Shown here piece by piece: positions 34,819 through 47,850 of a stretch of 64,000 nucleotides of DNA (position 1 is its first letter; every line of letters starts with the position of its first letter). The DNA is taken from the NCBI GenBank assembly GCA_004154925.1, contig QJNS01000055.1, forward strand, positions 248,001 to 312,000, written 5' to 3'. Position numbers and translations under genes: made by a program. The notes below the pieces were generated by a model. It worked only from the letters and a program-made list of their open reading frames with translations. It made no database searches and was not told the DNA's origin. This DNA comes from Monosporascus cannonballus. Taxonomy: Eukaryota; Ascomycota; Sordariomycetes; Xylariales.

Positions 34819-37019
34819 CGATTTCTGTTTTTTTCTAGGATCTTATTTCAAAATTATTTTTTTTCGAATAAATATTTTTCCCTTTAAGATATCTAGTTGC
34901 GTTATTAAATCTTGTCGTTAGTATTTTTTTCTATTGTTTGTTATTAGAACTTGCTTTTTGTTTTTAACGAATTTAATTTCGAAATTATGCCGTATTTCTT
35001 ATATTTCTTAAAAAATTAAAATTACGAAATAATAGAAAACATTTCGAAATATAAGGTTTATATAAGCCGTAATTACTTTTTTAATAAAACAGATATTTCG
35101 TTATTTTTATTAGAAAATATTTCTATCAAAAACTAACGATTAAAACGTAAAGAAATATTTACCAAAAAAACTTTTTTGGAATTTTAAAATCTTTATTAGC
35201 CAAAAAAATAAACGAAGTTCTTACGCGCCTAATTCGTTTTCGTAAATAAAAAACTTTTTTTCGTTTTAAAAATATCAAAATAATATAGCAAAAAACATAA
35301 TCTTTGAAAATGCTAGAAGAGTAAAAACGATAAAAATAGGCTTCCGTCGAAGCTTTTATTACTGAGTTCGTTTTTCCTTACGATTCGATTGATTGGTTTT
35401 TTATGACCGCCTTAGAAACTATAAATTAAGATATTATTATTTCTGATAACCTCGTCATTATTAGTAAAAACTTCTTAATAAATATTAGCCGTTTAGAAGA
35501 TTTTTCGCGGGTGTTTAGATGTTTTCGAAATTGGAATACTTTTTTTATTTGATTAAATACTAAGTAAATCCATTTTCTTTTCGTATATCGAAAGTTTCTT
35601 TTTTATTTTATATACAGTTTCGTTTTTCGTTTTTTTGTCGTTTTATTCAGTATAAACTTTAATAATATTTATTATTAATTTAAATAAATACATTTAACAA
35701 ACTAAGTAGAATTTAATTTAAAATAGAGAGTTTAATTAATAATTATTTTTTAAGATTTTTTAATATTTTTATATAGACCGATATATTTAAAATCGAATAT
35801 ATTTGCTCGGCCTTTTTATTTAACTATTGTTTAAGGCGAAATAAATTATTTTTCCTTTTTAGAAAAGTATTTGTTTATTTATTCTTGATTATAATATTTA
35901 TTTCTTTAGATATTTACGAATTTTAGGTTCTTTCTTCATTTTTAAGATAATTATTTCAGTTAATCTATTACAAATATTACCATGAGATTAATAGATTTAT
36001 CGTATGCATTTTTGTAAATATTTAATATAAATTCGAAATTTACGTTTGTTAAAGTTCTTTGAATATTTTCAAAATAATTAATATTATATATTAATTAGAT
36101 AATAGATAATTCTGTAATCTAGTTAGTTTCTTTGTAAATAATATAATATTCCAAGTATATTTTTAATATTTAATTTAATCGTTCAATTTAATAATCCGTT
36201 TAAGGTTAATTTATATTAAATAATTTATAATATAAACCCATTTCTATTATAAAGCTTCATTAAAATATAGAAATAAGCGTAATTCTTTTATCGAAAATAG
36301 TTTTATATAGTAATCCGTATATTCTAAAAACGTTTTTGAAAAATATATTTTTTATTCGATATTAATTTGTGTTTAGTAAAGCAAAGAATAAAAGGATTTC
36401 GTAAAACTATCGACGATAACAAAAATATTATATTAATATACCTTTATTACAAGATTTTCGAATAAAAGAAATTTAATAATAAAATATATAATAATCGAAT
36501 CCCATCATCTTTTTGAACCGGTAATAATTATCATTCTCTATAAAGCTTATATTGACGATATAAAGTTTTTAAATTATTATTTTTATTTTAAGAAAACTAT
36601 ACATATGTTAAAATTATTTTAAGGTTTTATAAATCCTTAATTAGTTATGTATTTGATACTTATATATATCGCATACTAAGTATATTTAGGTGTTTTAAAC
36701 CTTATAATTTATTTTTTAAAATAAATTATTATTATATTTACTTTTAAATATTCAGTATATATTGTATGATATAATCCGTATTATTATAATTTAATATTGG
36801 AGTAAATATATTTATAAAATACTATCTAAAATAATATAAGAAATTTTAATAAACGTATATTCGAAATGTAATTGCTTATTTAAAATATGAATTTTATTGA
36901 TTTTTAGCCATGTTTTATAAATAATAACCAAATTAAAATTCGCCAATTTTTCGTATTATCATTATCGTTCCGTAAATTCTTTAATCGTAATAAAACGGGC
37001 AAAATTTTAATAATCTATA

Positions 37020-37301
37020 TTAAATTGAGGTGGGGGGAGAATTGGTCTTGATCAGTACGAATGATCATTTTATGTCACGGTACGGAATAGGATTGTCGAG
37101 ATGAAAAACTTAATCCGATTATATTGCTGGTATTGAACCTCGATGGCTGAAAATGACAGAAAACATGCTAGGCGGTGATGGTGGCTGGTGATCTCTAGGG
37201 GTTAACCCATGGCGAAAAAGAACTTCTTAATATATACGAGAGACCCGGGCTTTTTAATTAGCCGAGCCTGGTTATAAGTGTAATACCCCGCCCCATTTCA
37301 A
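37020..37301. mobile_element. MITE-like TIR insertion (282 bp), not RIP-mutated
   Basis: Imperfect 16-bp TIRs (left TTAAATTGAGGTGGGG; right end reads TTGAAATGGGGCGGGG on the other strand; four mismatches). TATA lies on both sides (37016-37019, 37302-37305). The surrounding gypsy sequence of element C (about 13015) reads straight through this point. GC is normal (for example GACCCGGGC, GGTGATGGTGGCTGGTGATC). No coding potential. Confidence 0.75.
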
Positions 37302-38231
37302 TATAAACTTTAAGTTAATAAAGATTTTTCTTAAAAATATCTAAATTTTCGAAAACATGTAATAATAACCATAGAGTATTTATTTGAAATAATATAATTA
37401 AATTTGATAATTCTTGAATTTATATTAATAAAATATTAAGAAATACAATTTATCTTAATTATTTCGTTATTTAATTACCGTACTTAACGCGTATTCCGAA
37501 ATGTCAGTTTTTACTTTAATAAATCGTATTAAATCGTATATAAGTAATAATAGCATATTAATAATCGTATTTCTAATTTTTAAAAAGTTTTTTATTTATA
37601 ATACCTTTTTAATATTTAGTTTCTTTTTAATAAAATTAAGTAAATATATAATAATTTTATTAAAGTTTCGAATAAATATTTTATAATAATTAATAAATTC
37701 GAAAACTACTTTTATTTTGTTAATAACTTTTACTGTTTATTATATTTTAATTATAATAATATTTTTATGTTTATTTTAAAATATTTTAAATATTTTAATT
37801 TTTCTTTGTAAAATTAAACTATTTTGACATTAAATAATAATTTAACATTCTATAAAATTTATAAAACTTTATAAACGTATTTTTAATATACTTTCCCGGT
37901 TTTCGAATAAATAGAAATATTATTAAAATTATATATAACATAAATTTTGAAATATATATATAATATATATATTATTATTCGTTAAAGTATTATTAATACG
38001 ATTATAAATTATATTAACGTCATTAAATATTTAAATAATCCTCACTTCGGTTCAAAAAATATCTTTTATTTATCTTTTTTTAAATCTTAATAAAAATATG
38101 TTTATTTCTGAAAATCGATTATTATAAATTATTTAATTCCGTAGAATCGGTGTCTTATTTTAATAAATATAAGTAAACATATTTAATTTTTAATAATACT
38201 AATATTTAATTATTGGTAATCTATTATAAGT

Positions 38232-38353
38232 TGTTACGGCACGAGAACAAGAACGTAGCTATCACACCACTAAAAGTGGAACGTTGTCAGGTCGAGTCCT
38301 AACCGCCTTGATCTGCCCTATATACCTACAAGGTGCCACTTAGGGCTGTGACA
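38232..38353. mobile_element. Short TG...CA insertion S3 (122 bp)
   Basis: TGTTACGGCACGAGAAC...TTAGGGCTGTGACA, flanked by TAAGT at 38227-38231 and 38354-38358. Element C reads across the site. It contains GGTCGAGTCC, close to a pol III B box, and CCACTAAAAGTGG, a small hairpin. GC-normal. Solo short LTR or tRNA-related short element. Confidence 0.72.
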
Positions 38354-41007
38354 TAAGTAATAGTTTATCATCTTTTAAATACGAAAAAATAAGATATTTG
38401 ACAAATAGTTTCGAAAACCGAATTTATCCTTGTTTTAATCAATTGTTTCTATATTTTTGAACGTACATAATATATTTTCGTTTAAGTTTTAAATATGGTA
38501 CTATTTCGTAAATATACTTTGTTTTTTAAATTATTTTATAATTCTCCTTATTATATTTTAATAACGGCCTTTTAAACTATTTTTTAAAGGCTAACCTATA
38601 CTAATAATATTTTAATGATATATTATTTAAGCTTTTCAATTTTTAAAACCATAAAATTAAATTATAATTTAATTCTTTAAACTATATTTTAATCATAATA
38701 ATAATACATATTTTTGAATATCTGTTTTCTTTATGATTTATTCCTTTAAATAGTTATCTTTTATAGTATTGTTAAATTTATATTTATTATTATTTCTGTT
38801 TAAATGTTAACATTTAAATGAATTAGGTTTTTCGTCGATAAATACATGATATTAATATATTTGTAATTTTTCTAAAATTACATTATAATAGCCAAGTAAT
38901 ATCGGACTTAATTATTTAGTGTTAACTTTAATTAGAAACTTCGAAATAATGAATTTTGAATTGAATCTTTTTATTGTTATATACAAAATCCGAATTTTAG
39001 ATATTTATATTAATATAAAATTATAACTTATATTTTTATAATCATTTCAACTTATTAATAACGTTTAATAAAGTATAAATTTAGTCTATGATTTAGTAAT
39101 TCATTACTACGATATACTAATACGTTACCATTCGTATTTTTAAAGTAATAAAATTATTAACGATTTTTATCGTTACGTTTAAAGTTTCTTTTAGCGATCT
39201 TTTTTAATTCTTTCAAGCTTCGTATTTTTAAGACCCTTTTATAAATAATCTTTTTGAAAACTTTTTTTCGAACTTATTAAATCTTATTGATACTGTTTCA
39301 TATAATTTATTAAGTTATTATATTTATCGTTTTTGTCGACCTATTTGTTTGTTAAGTTATATTAAGTGTTTTGAATTTTTTTATAACCTGCTATCTTATA
39401 AAATAAATTATATTTTTGAATAATATATAATATACTATTACACTCTATATGCCTTTTTCTTTTTTAAATAAAATTCTGAAGTACATTATCGGATTTCATA
39501 AAATTTGCTTTTTAATTAAATTTATAATAAATCATAATTAACAATAACAGTTTACGATAAGTTTCTAGCAATATCTTTTAACAATATATTTCAATAATCT
39601 TTTACAAGAATTATTCTTTTTATTAATTTTACAAAGTCATTTGTTTATTAATATCGTGTTATAAAATAATAATTCTAAAATATTAATATTATTACTTATT
39701 TACCTTATTATTTCCGGTTTAATTGATGAAATTCAATTCTTTTCACATATAGTATAATCCGTTAATAAATGGATTTTTTTTCAAATTGTTCTATATTAAG
39801 TATTTTCGTTATTAGAATATATACCGCATATTTCACTATATTAGTTAACAGTTTCAGAATAAATATTTTTTTAATTTACTCTTAATATTTCTTTACTTGT
39901 TCCTTTAAGGTATATCATTATTTTTCGACCGTTTTCAAGTTAACTTTTAAATTTTTAGTATCTTTCGTCGGACCTTTTTTTATAATAACCTTATTTCGTA
40001 TTAATCTTAAATCGTATTAATAAGCCTTTTATTATTTTTTCGATTAATTCTAACTTATTGTTTCGACATAAAAATTTAATGATTGTATCGCAATTTCTTA
40101 GATTTTTTTTCAAATATTTCAGTAATATCTTTTCTTACCTTAATTATAATATTTAATTTAACTTTTACCTTTATATAAACGCGTTTCGAAGTTTATAAAT
40201 CTTAATGTCGTAATATAAAATATAAATAATATATTACGTTTTTTTTAAATTAACAAATTAACTTTTATATTTTGGAATACCTTGTTTCTTTGCCTAATTC
40301 GTATAATTTATTATTAATATTTACGCCTTCGATTGTGTATCGATTTAAAATGTTAAATTATAAAATATTGCTAATTTTATATTAATATTGTCCTTTAATG
40401 TTGTAATAAGATATATTTTTATAGGTATTTGTGTTATTGTAATCTTTTTTTATTTTAACTATAAACTTTCTAAATATTATTATTTATTTCGAAATAAATT
40501 TTCTTAACCTAACTAAAGAATTTGTTACACTACTATATATTTTTTATCGAGAGTTTTAAAATTAATTTTTAAATTATTTTCGAAATTAACGCAATTACGA
40601 AAGATTTCCGAATAAACTTTTTTGGTCGGCCTTTATATACTCTAAATAATTCTTATAACAGTTTCAAATTAATTAAAAACGTTTCCTATTAAAACAGCTA
40701 TAACGGCGAAAATCTTATCCGCCGGTTTTTCGAATTTTTAAAACTTAAGATATATGTTTACCGAAATATAAAACCTTTGTATTTTACTTTTTTCGTTATA
40801 AAATTAAAATTTTTTAACTTTAAGTTTCGGTATATTCGTGTACGTTAAACTTTATATAGGTTATCACATTTAAATCTTTAACTTTTAAATCTTATTCCGA
40901 AATTGAATTTTTATTAAAAAGGCGGTTTTTTATTTATTAATAGATATAATAATTAAGGAAAATATTATTTAAAATTTGAGAATATTATTAAATATAACCT
41001 TATAACG

Positions 41008-41303
41008 TAGAACGACTAAAGGGTTTAATTAATTACTACATTTACATCGTATAGATGTATATTAATAAAAATATTCTAAGATTTCATATCATGCATATAA
41101 TAACTTATTATGTTGTATAATAATAAAAACGTTTTAAATAACGAATATATATATTTTATATAAATTAAATAATTTTATTAGATACGAATGGGTTTATATG
41201 GATTTATTTGGATCTTGTTACCAAAAGAGATCCAAATTAGGTAACCCTTTCGTATGGGTCCAACCGTTCTTGCGACCGGTGTTGGTTGGCCTAGATTGTA
41301 ACA
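41008..41303 (-). repeat. Right LTR of element H
   Basis: The left part is RIP-decayed; from about 41165 GC is normal and the sequence matches 33652-33765. It contains the perfect inverted repeat ATTTGGATCT / AGATCCAAAT (41206-41215, 41228-41237). It ends CCTAGATTGTAACA, followed by ACTAC. The exact start (41001 or 41008) is uncertain. Confidence 0.65.
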
Positions 41304-41479
41304 ACTACTAACAACGTAAAGTAATACGCTATAAAAGCGGAATACTTCCTGTTACCGAGATATAACTATTATAAAAGCAACCTATTATTATCTACAGGCC
41401 TTTATTACTTATATATGATTGAAAATATCATCCGTGGGTACTGGTAGGTAGCGTGGGTGGGTGGTTAGTGCAAACCCTA

Positions 41480-41982
41480 ATATAGCCTCCGTATACTAAC
41501 TCTTCCATCTGTGAAACTGACTGGAGTATCGAGGATGCCATTGCCGAACTTGGCATTGTTGAACTTGGAATTGTCGATGGCAATATTGTTCGGCGTAGGG
41601 TTATTATCGAGCTTCACCAGAGTTGCCTGTACGAGCAGTGTCCGCGTTCTTCAAGCCCCAAATGCGTAGGCCGGAGATCCTGACCGCCATGATGATAATT
41701 CCTTGGATGACCTTGGTAAGGATCATGCGTTTTTGGTTCTCGTCCCTAAGCCCTCCCCCTGTAGCACCTATATAAAACTCTTTATCACTATATTCCCCCC
41801 TGACCAGTTATACTGTAACTTATACTATTCTTCTCTAGTTTATACTTTCTATCTTCTTTACGGCCTCTTCTTTTATGGCCTTGTGACTGCTTTTTATTTT
41901 TTGGGTAAATCCAACTAATATCTCTATCCGTTGCTGTGTTCTCCTTCCTCATAAGCCTTCTACAATGCCCATCAGCCCAAAG
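41480..41982 (+). promoter_or_regulatory. Short unmutated island with promoter-like stretch
   Basis: GC-normal sequence between two AT-rich blocks. CCTATATAAAACTC (about 41767) is a TATA-like box. A strongly CT-rich stretch (41815-41950) follows, as is common just upstream of transcription starts in ascomycetes. Then ATG at 41965 (context CTACAATGCCC) gives MPISPK before the copia LTR begins at 41983. This may be a gene cut off by the insertion, or chance. No protein recognised. Confidence 0.35.
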
Positions 41983-42176
41983 TGTTGTCGGACCTAACAA
42001 CGCCAGTTAGCCCTAGCGGAGATTACTTTACGCACCCCTGGTACCTTTTCCTCTCAGCCACAGCTGTATTTACGTGTATAAAAGGAAGGTTCGCTACCTT
42101 CATTTTCTAGCTAGGACCTTTTAGAGGTTAAGGCAACCTTTAATATACTTCTTCTTCAGTTATATGCTTCTATGTA
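41983..42176 (+). repeat. 5' LTR of copia element F
   Basis: Starts TGTTGTCGGACC and ends CTATGTA (CA after RIP). It has its own TATA box (GTGTATAAAAGG at about 42074) and GGAAGGTTCGCTACCTTC, an inverted repeat. Its outer part is GC-normal, its inner part AT-rich. Boundaries rest on one copy only. Confidence 0.55.
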
Positions 42177-42187
42177 TGATATCAGGG
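42177..42187 (+). other. Primer binding site of element F
   Basis: TGATATCAGGG resembles the TGGTATCAGAGC initiator-Met tRNA-type site known from copia elements, with one G-to-A change, directly after the LTR. Confidence 0.5.
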
Positions 42188-43230
42188 TTTTATAGTTATG
42201 AGCCCGGTCCGTATTGTTTTTAACCGCGTTTTGATATATTTCTTACATACGTTTTGTTAAAGTTATTCGGAAACTTGTTATAGTTCCTGCGGTATACTTA
42301 TTGCTCCGTTGCTAAGAATATTTAGCGTTTAGCTATTACCTTTTTTATTATTTTAGCCCGTTTACCCTTTATATTATTTCTGAACTTATGGTTATCAAGA
42401 TAATAAACCTTGACGAATCCTTTTTAAAATGCGCTTTTAAGTATTTACTTAAGAAAAAAAATATAAAAAATAAAATATTTTCTAATTTTACGTTAATGCG
42501 ACAGCTAGCATATTATAAGCATATATTAATCTTAACGTAATTTAAATACCGTTTTTACTAACGATACCTATTTTTCCTGAACCTTATGATTTTCAAAATA
42601 AAATAATTAACAAATATACCTTAAATGACCCGAATTATTTGAAGATCGAAAAGGCCTTAAAGGTATATAATAGGAAATAATCCTTATATATCGTTTAAAG
42701 AAATGTATTCGTTAAAGTTAATATATTCTAGAACTAGTCGGTTTATCTTAGTTATTATTAAATATATTGCAAAAAAAATGGTTTTTTGAAAAAGGATAAT
42801 TATTTAAAAAGATAAATTTAAGCTTAATAATAACGTTCCAATTTATAAAATTAACGTTCGATATAAACAATCGTTAAAAATTAATAAGTTTTAAATAAAT
42901 ATTTAGTAATTATACGTTGCAAAATATATATTAAAACCGCAGGAATTTAAATATTAGCTATTGTAAGTTATTACGACCCTCTGAATTTCCTAAAGATTAT
43001 TAACGTTTATTTACTCGAATTTTTATTATTTAAAAAGTAAACGTAAAAAAAGCCATATTCCAAAGCAAGGATCTTATTAAACTATTACCTGTACAAAAGC
43101 TAATAAAGTAGTTTTAAAGCTATATAAGATTATGAAAGGTTTAAACCATTATTACAAAACAGTTGTTATGGAGAACGTTTGATATTATTTTGAATAAAAA
43201 GTCTTTTAATTAGACGAATATACCTTTAAA

Positions 43231-43305
43231 TAACCGGAATAATAATAACCGGAATAATAATAACCGGAATAAAAATAACCGGAATAATAATAACCGGAAT
43301 AACGG
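43231..43305 (+). repeat. 15-bp minisatellite in copia gag
   Basis: Five units of TAACCGGAATAATAA (the last two variable), in register with codons and giving Asn/Arg repeats (NNRNN). A cysteine-containing relic (KYCYGKFFSKNCP), likely the gag zinc knuckle, follows. Confidence 0.8.
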
Positions 43306-45543
43306 CGGCAGTAATAGTAATAACCGTCTTACGCTAAAATACTGTTATGGAAAATTTTTTTCAAAAATTGCCCTTATATTAACGAAAATAATAAATCCGA
43401 TAAATAAAACAAAACTCTTAAAATCGAAAAAAATAAGTAAATATATTTGGAAAACCTCTTCTTAGCGAAAGAAATTTAGGCGTTTGTAAAAAAAATAAGT
43501 TATAAGCTTTTTAATCTGCTTTAAGATTCTTTGTTAAAAATTTTTTAAAGGCTTATAGGCTAATAACGTTATTATCAGATACATCTTAAAAAGGTTTATA
43601 TTATTAAATATTTATTCTTACAACTATATTAGAAACCGTTAAGATAATTTCGTTAATTTATACTTTTTAAGGATAAAAAGAGAATTCCTAACCGAAAAAA
43701 TATGTTTATATTATGGAGAAAAATATACGAAAGAATACGTTTAGTATACCGTTAAGAAAACCTAATATCTTTCTTTTGAAAAATTATTGATATATCTCCA
43801 AAATACATATTAATCTAATTTCGTATAAGCTTTTTTAAAAAACCGAGATTTATTAGAATTACGAAACCGACGTCGTATATCATAAGGTATTAGGTACGAA
43901 AATAGCTAAGATTCGGTAGATCGAACGCTAGCTTATTATATACCACGTTAAAATAATGTCAGAAAATGATAAAAACGATATTATTCTAATAACCTTTGCA
44001 ATAGTTAAAAAAAGCCGATTAATACCGTCCAAGAAAACGAAAATAACCTAAAGAATAAGGTTATCCTTAAAAGCGAAAACGAAAATTTCGTTTCGGAATT
44101 CCTAATTTAAGAATTCCTTCTTTTTAAATTAATCTTACAGCAAAAGCTTTATAGCAATAATTCTAGAATTTTTTAAAGCCCCTAGAGAGAAACGCTATAA
44201 TATGACATCGAAAATTAAGTTATTTAAATTGACATATCTTTAAAAAGTTAATAAAAATAATTATCGGAATAAACGTTTATTTGCTTTTAATAGTTTAATA
44301 TCAAAATTATTAAATCGTTAAGACGTAAAAAATAATATTATAACGGGAATTAATTAAAAAAAGCCAACCCTTTAATGTTATATATGTTAATCTTTTCGAA
44401 TTTAACAATATCTTTAACGGGTATACGAAACCGTTAATTATTACTTATCTAATTATTAAGACTAAGATTAATTATAACTTACAACTAAAAAGTTTTTAAC
44501 TGCCTCACTAAACGTAATAATTTTCCTTAAAAACAATTTTATATCAAAATTAAAACGATCGTATCAAATAACAAAATGTTTTTCGGAAATAAAATCCAAA
44601 AATAAATATCTAATATAAATATTATTTATAAATCTTCGCCTTTATAAATTAAAAAATGAGTAAACGTTTAAAAACGCACCGGAGGCGTAAATATTACGAA
44701 AACATATTACTTAATTATTAATAATAACTTTCTTTTTAACTTATAGCTGAAAATAATAGAAATAATTACACATATTATTAATCGCATACTGATTTAAGCT
44801 GTAAATTTAAGCAACCTTTATTTAAATGTTTAACAAATAATTAACTAAAAAGGATGAAATATTTATTTATAAAAAAGGTCTAAAAACGAACGTAACGAAT
44901 ATCGTCATTTTCGGATCAAAATTTTAAGCGTTTATAGAAATTATCCGTTGGGGAAAAAACGCCTAAAAAATAAATTCCAGAATATATATGGAGTACATTA
45001 TAAGATATATAACTAATAACATATACCGAGTATAAATCCTTTCGTAATAACGTATTATTACTGTTAAGAATATTACTTTTAAAGAAACAAAAAAATAATA
45101 AGGCGAACGGAAAAAGGTTTGCTTTAAAATCGCAAGATTAAACCATTAAATTAATAACATCCTTACTTTATCTGTAATAATAACCTTTTTCAGAATTTTT
45201 AAAATTATTTTCAATAAAGAGTTTTTAAAAAATAAATATTATTAAAGGAGCAAATAATTCGATAAAACAAAACGAACCTAAAAAGTTATTTACGATATTA
45301 TTATAATAATTATAAATTTTCTTAATTTAGAGATTTTATAGGAACCTAAGCAGATAAAGGCTAATAAATTCTATAATTCGTATTTTAACGAAATTTCTTT
45401 TAATTCGACAATTAATAATAATTTCGAAAGATATCTCAGCCGTATCCCTAATAAAATGAATAATTCGGAACGTGAAGTTAATTAACTTTATTTATCTATA
45501 TCGAAAGTTATTCCAGCCCTTAAAAACCGAAATTATTAATAAT

Positions 45544-45729
45544 TGTGATAGGGCTGTATAAAGCTCTATTATAAAGCACCGGACAAACGCCGGTACCAAG
45601 CAGCACTAGCGCAGCGCCTTATATGCGATCATACATAATTTTATTTTTATTTTCCTTTTCTTTTTTTTAGCTAGAAAATAAACTTTTATTAACAGCTAAT
45701 TACAAACAGCTTAAGTAAAACCTTTTACA
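45544..45729 (+). repeat. 5' LTR of element D
   Basis: Starts TGTGATAGGGC, ends CCTTTTACA; partner of 52221-52408 (starts TATAATGGGGC, ends CCTTGTACA). Confidence 0.87.
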
Positions 45730-47850
45730 TATTTTTTAGCTTATTATTTAGCAAAACAGGAAACGCTTAAGATTAAATATTAGGATTTTCGAAGGTTTTT
45801 TAAGGGGCCTAATAAAGGGCCCTTATTGATCTAAAGTTACAAAAAATATTGAACGTTATAACGGAAACTTTAATAAGTTCGATAACAGTTATAAAATAGC
45901 GTATAAGATATTAGATTAAGGAAAGCAAGAAAAAGGTAACTAAATTCCGTAAATATATAAAAATATAATATAAGGCAAATAAGAAATTAATATAAACGGC
46001 CGAATAACTTAAAAACAGCTTAATTACTTAATAAAATTTATTATTTAATTATAAGTTCGAAACGTAATACTCTTTATAAATACCAACCTTTTTTTAATTT
46101 AATAACGAACGGAAATGTAATTAAGCTATTTTGCAAAAACGGTTCGAATAACCGAATTAATAATAAAAGTTAAACGGAAACCGTTGTTTTAGCCGGAGAA
46201 ATTTGACGGAATAAAAAAGAGGTTCTCCGAATAATACGTATTCATAATTTATAAGTTCAAAATAAACCTTATTTTCGTAAAAAGAATTCGTAAGTAATTT
46301 TATGCTATATATGAAAAATTCGAAATTAATAAATAACGTACGGTTATTACTTATTATATTACCGAAAGCTTAAATAGTTTTATAATTTTATCGGCTTTTT
46401 TAGACATTATACGAATAATATAATAATCGGCAGAAAAAGGAAAAAGTAACCGAATGCTTTCGGAACTTAAAGAAAGCCGATAACGCGAAATTTTCGTTAT
46501 TTTATTTTTTATTCGAAAAAACGTTAATAAACGCGAAAAGAATTATTTAATTAATGGAAGCAAGATTTACGCTTTTCAAAAAATATGAAATAAAAAATTT
46601 ACTTAAATTTCAATTTTAATGGATTTTTTTAAAAAATTATAACGTATAAGTAAATAAGGTAATGGAAATCGCCGGATGCCTTAAAGGAATACTGCGGCAA
46701 AAAGGAATAAATAATTTTAAATAACTTAATTAAACGGTAATACTTAACCGGGAAATAACCTAAATAACGATATAAATATAACGGGTATTTCGGCAGTAAA
46801 ACGGCAAAAGCCAAAATTTTAAATTTTACTATTACCGTTAAAATAAGACGCGCAATAAATAATTTAAAAAAACGGAACATTCGTAAAGTAAAAGGCCTTT
46901 ATTTACGTTATAAGTGTATTAAATATAGCGCGAACTATGATCTGTTGTTATTAATTAAAAAACCGTAAAAAAAATTAATTCGTTAAAAACGTACGAAAAT
47001 AAAAAGTCGGAATTTAAGGGCGAAAAAGGAAAAAAATAGTTCTTAAATATTGGTACGTTCGGAAACGAAAAGCGACTTAAGCCGAAATAAAAATCGCAAA
47101 ATAAAATATGGACAGTATTTTATTTATTATCCATATATATCTTAATTAAAAAGATTTTTGGAAGCTTTTAATAAATACGGATATAAATGTTTTACCGTAA
47201 TAAACGAAATAATTGTAAACCGTCTACAATTATCGCATATTTTAATAAATTTACGCGGATTAAAAAGAATTTGAAAAAAGGTTGCCGACGGCGAAAGGAA
47301 ATTAAGGAAATAATATATATAAAAACAGATAATGACGATTTCAAAACCAGGATATTTATATATATTATTAATAACTTTAATTATCTTTTGATTTTAGAGA
47401 GACCTTAAATAAAGTGTTACGACGTTATATATATAATATAAGAATATCTTTTGACGATAAATGTAATAAGTTATAAAAAGGTTTACGAAAAAAGATACGA
47501 AATTTAAGGAAATAATATATAAGTAATTCGCAAAACGAAAAAAATTTAATTATCGTTTTTAAAGCGGAATTTCGAAAAATAAAAAAGATTAAAAAGATTA
47601 AATAGGAAATTTAGTTATTTTCAATTATTTTAGCCGATATTAATAAGGTATTAACGCCTAAGAAAAAAATAAAAGTTAATAAAAAATTCGGTTTAAATTA
47701 AAAACGTTTCGGAAATTATTCGACAAAAACCTAAGTAATATTTTACTCCTACCCTGCTTCGGAATAAATTATATAATTTTATTATGTAAAAACGAAATAA
47801 AAACAATATTAATATTATAAAGATTTACATATAATTTAATTAAGGACGAA

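Larger units (their letters stand above)
34819..41000 (-). pseudogene. Decayed gypsy gag-pol of the H/G element
   Basis: Very AT-rich. On the minus strand the chromodomain end YLIK-KKYSNFEN-TPAKN is visible near 35490-35600, matching element C. RNase H/RT-equivalent sequence lies near 37000-38400, where DNA aligns with element C at 13000-14000; the YLDD box is destroyed (Asn replaces Tyr and both Asp). On the plus strand at about 35190-35480 the antisense ORF recurs weakly (DSIDW, ISKNFLINIS). Two younger insertions lie at 37020-37301 and 38232-38353. Confidence 0.65.
26120..41303 (-). mobile_element. Ty3/gypsy element H (C lineage), nested host
   Basis: The left LTR starts at 26120 (TATAATAGCTAAGCGG, the RIP form of TGTGACGGCTAAGCGG of element C). 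It is broken by K, a short insertion and E, and ends at 33765. The right LTR is about 41008-41303. The last 110 bp of the left LTR (33652-33765) and of the right LTR (from about 41185) are clearly homologous (GATTTATTTGGAT, GTCCAACCGTT, end GTAACA/GTAATA). Flanks are ATTAT (26115-26119) and ACTAC (41304-41308), identical if two C-to-T changes hit the left copy. The internal part also holds another C-type LTR at 34382-34818 (G), so H may be a composite or tandem. Confidence 0.7.
25764..41479. mobile_element. TIR element (hAT-like ends), about 0.5 kb, split by nest H
   Basis: The 31-bp terminal inverted repeats at 25764-25794 and 41449-41479 differ at three positions. They begin TAGGGTTTGCACTA and end CACCCACGCTA. 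The first bases fit the YARNG rule recalled for hAT ends, but no 8-bp TSD is visible (TACTGTTC left, ATATAGCC right); a TA duplication as for Tc1/mariner fits equally. Without the H nest only about 0.53 kb remains (25764-26119 plus 41309-41479), so this was a MITE-sized element with no transposase. Superfamily uncertain. Confidence 0.7.

Noticed and set aside
46629..46880. 83-codon minus-strand frame in element D
   Set aside because: Antisense to the capsid-like gag relic of D on the plus strand.
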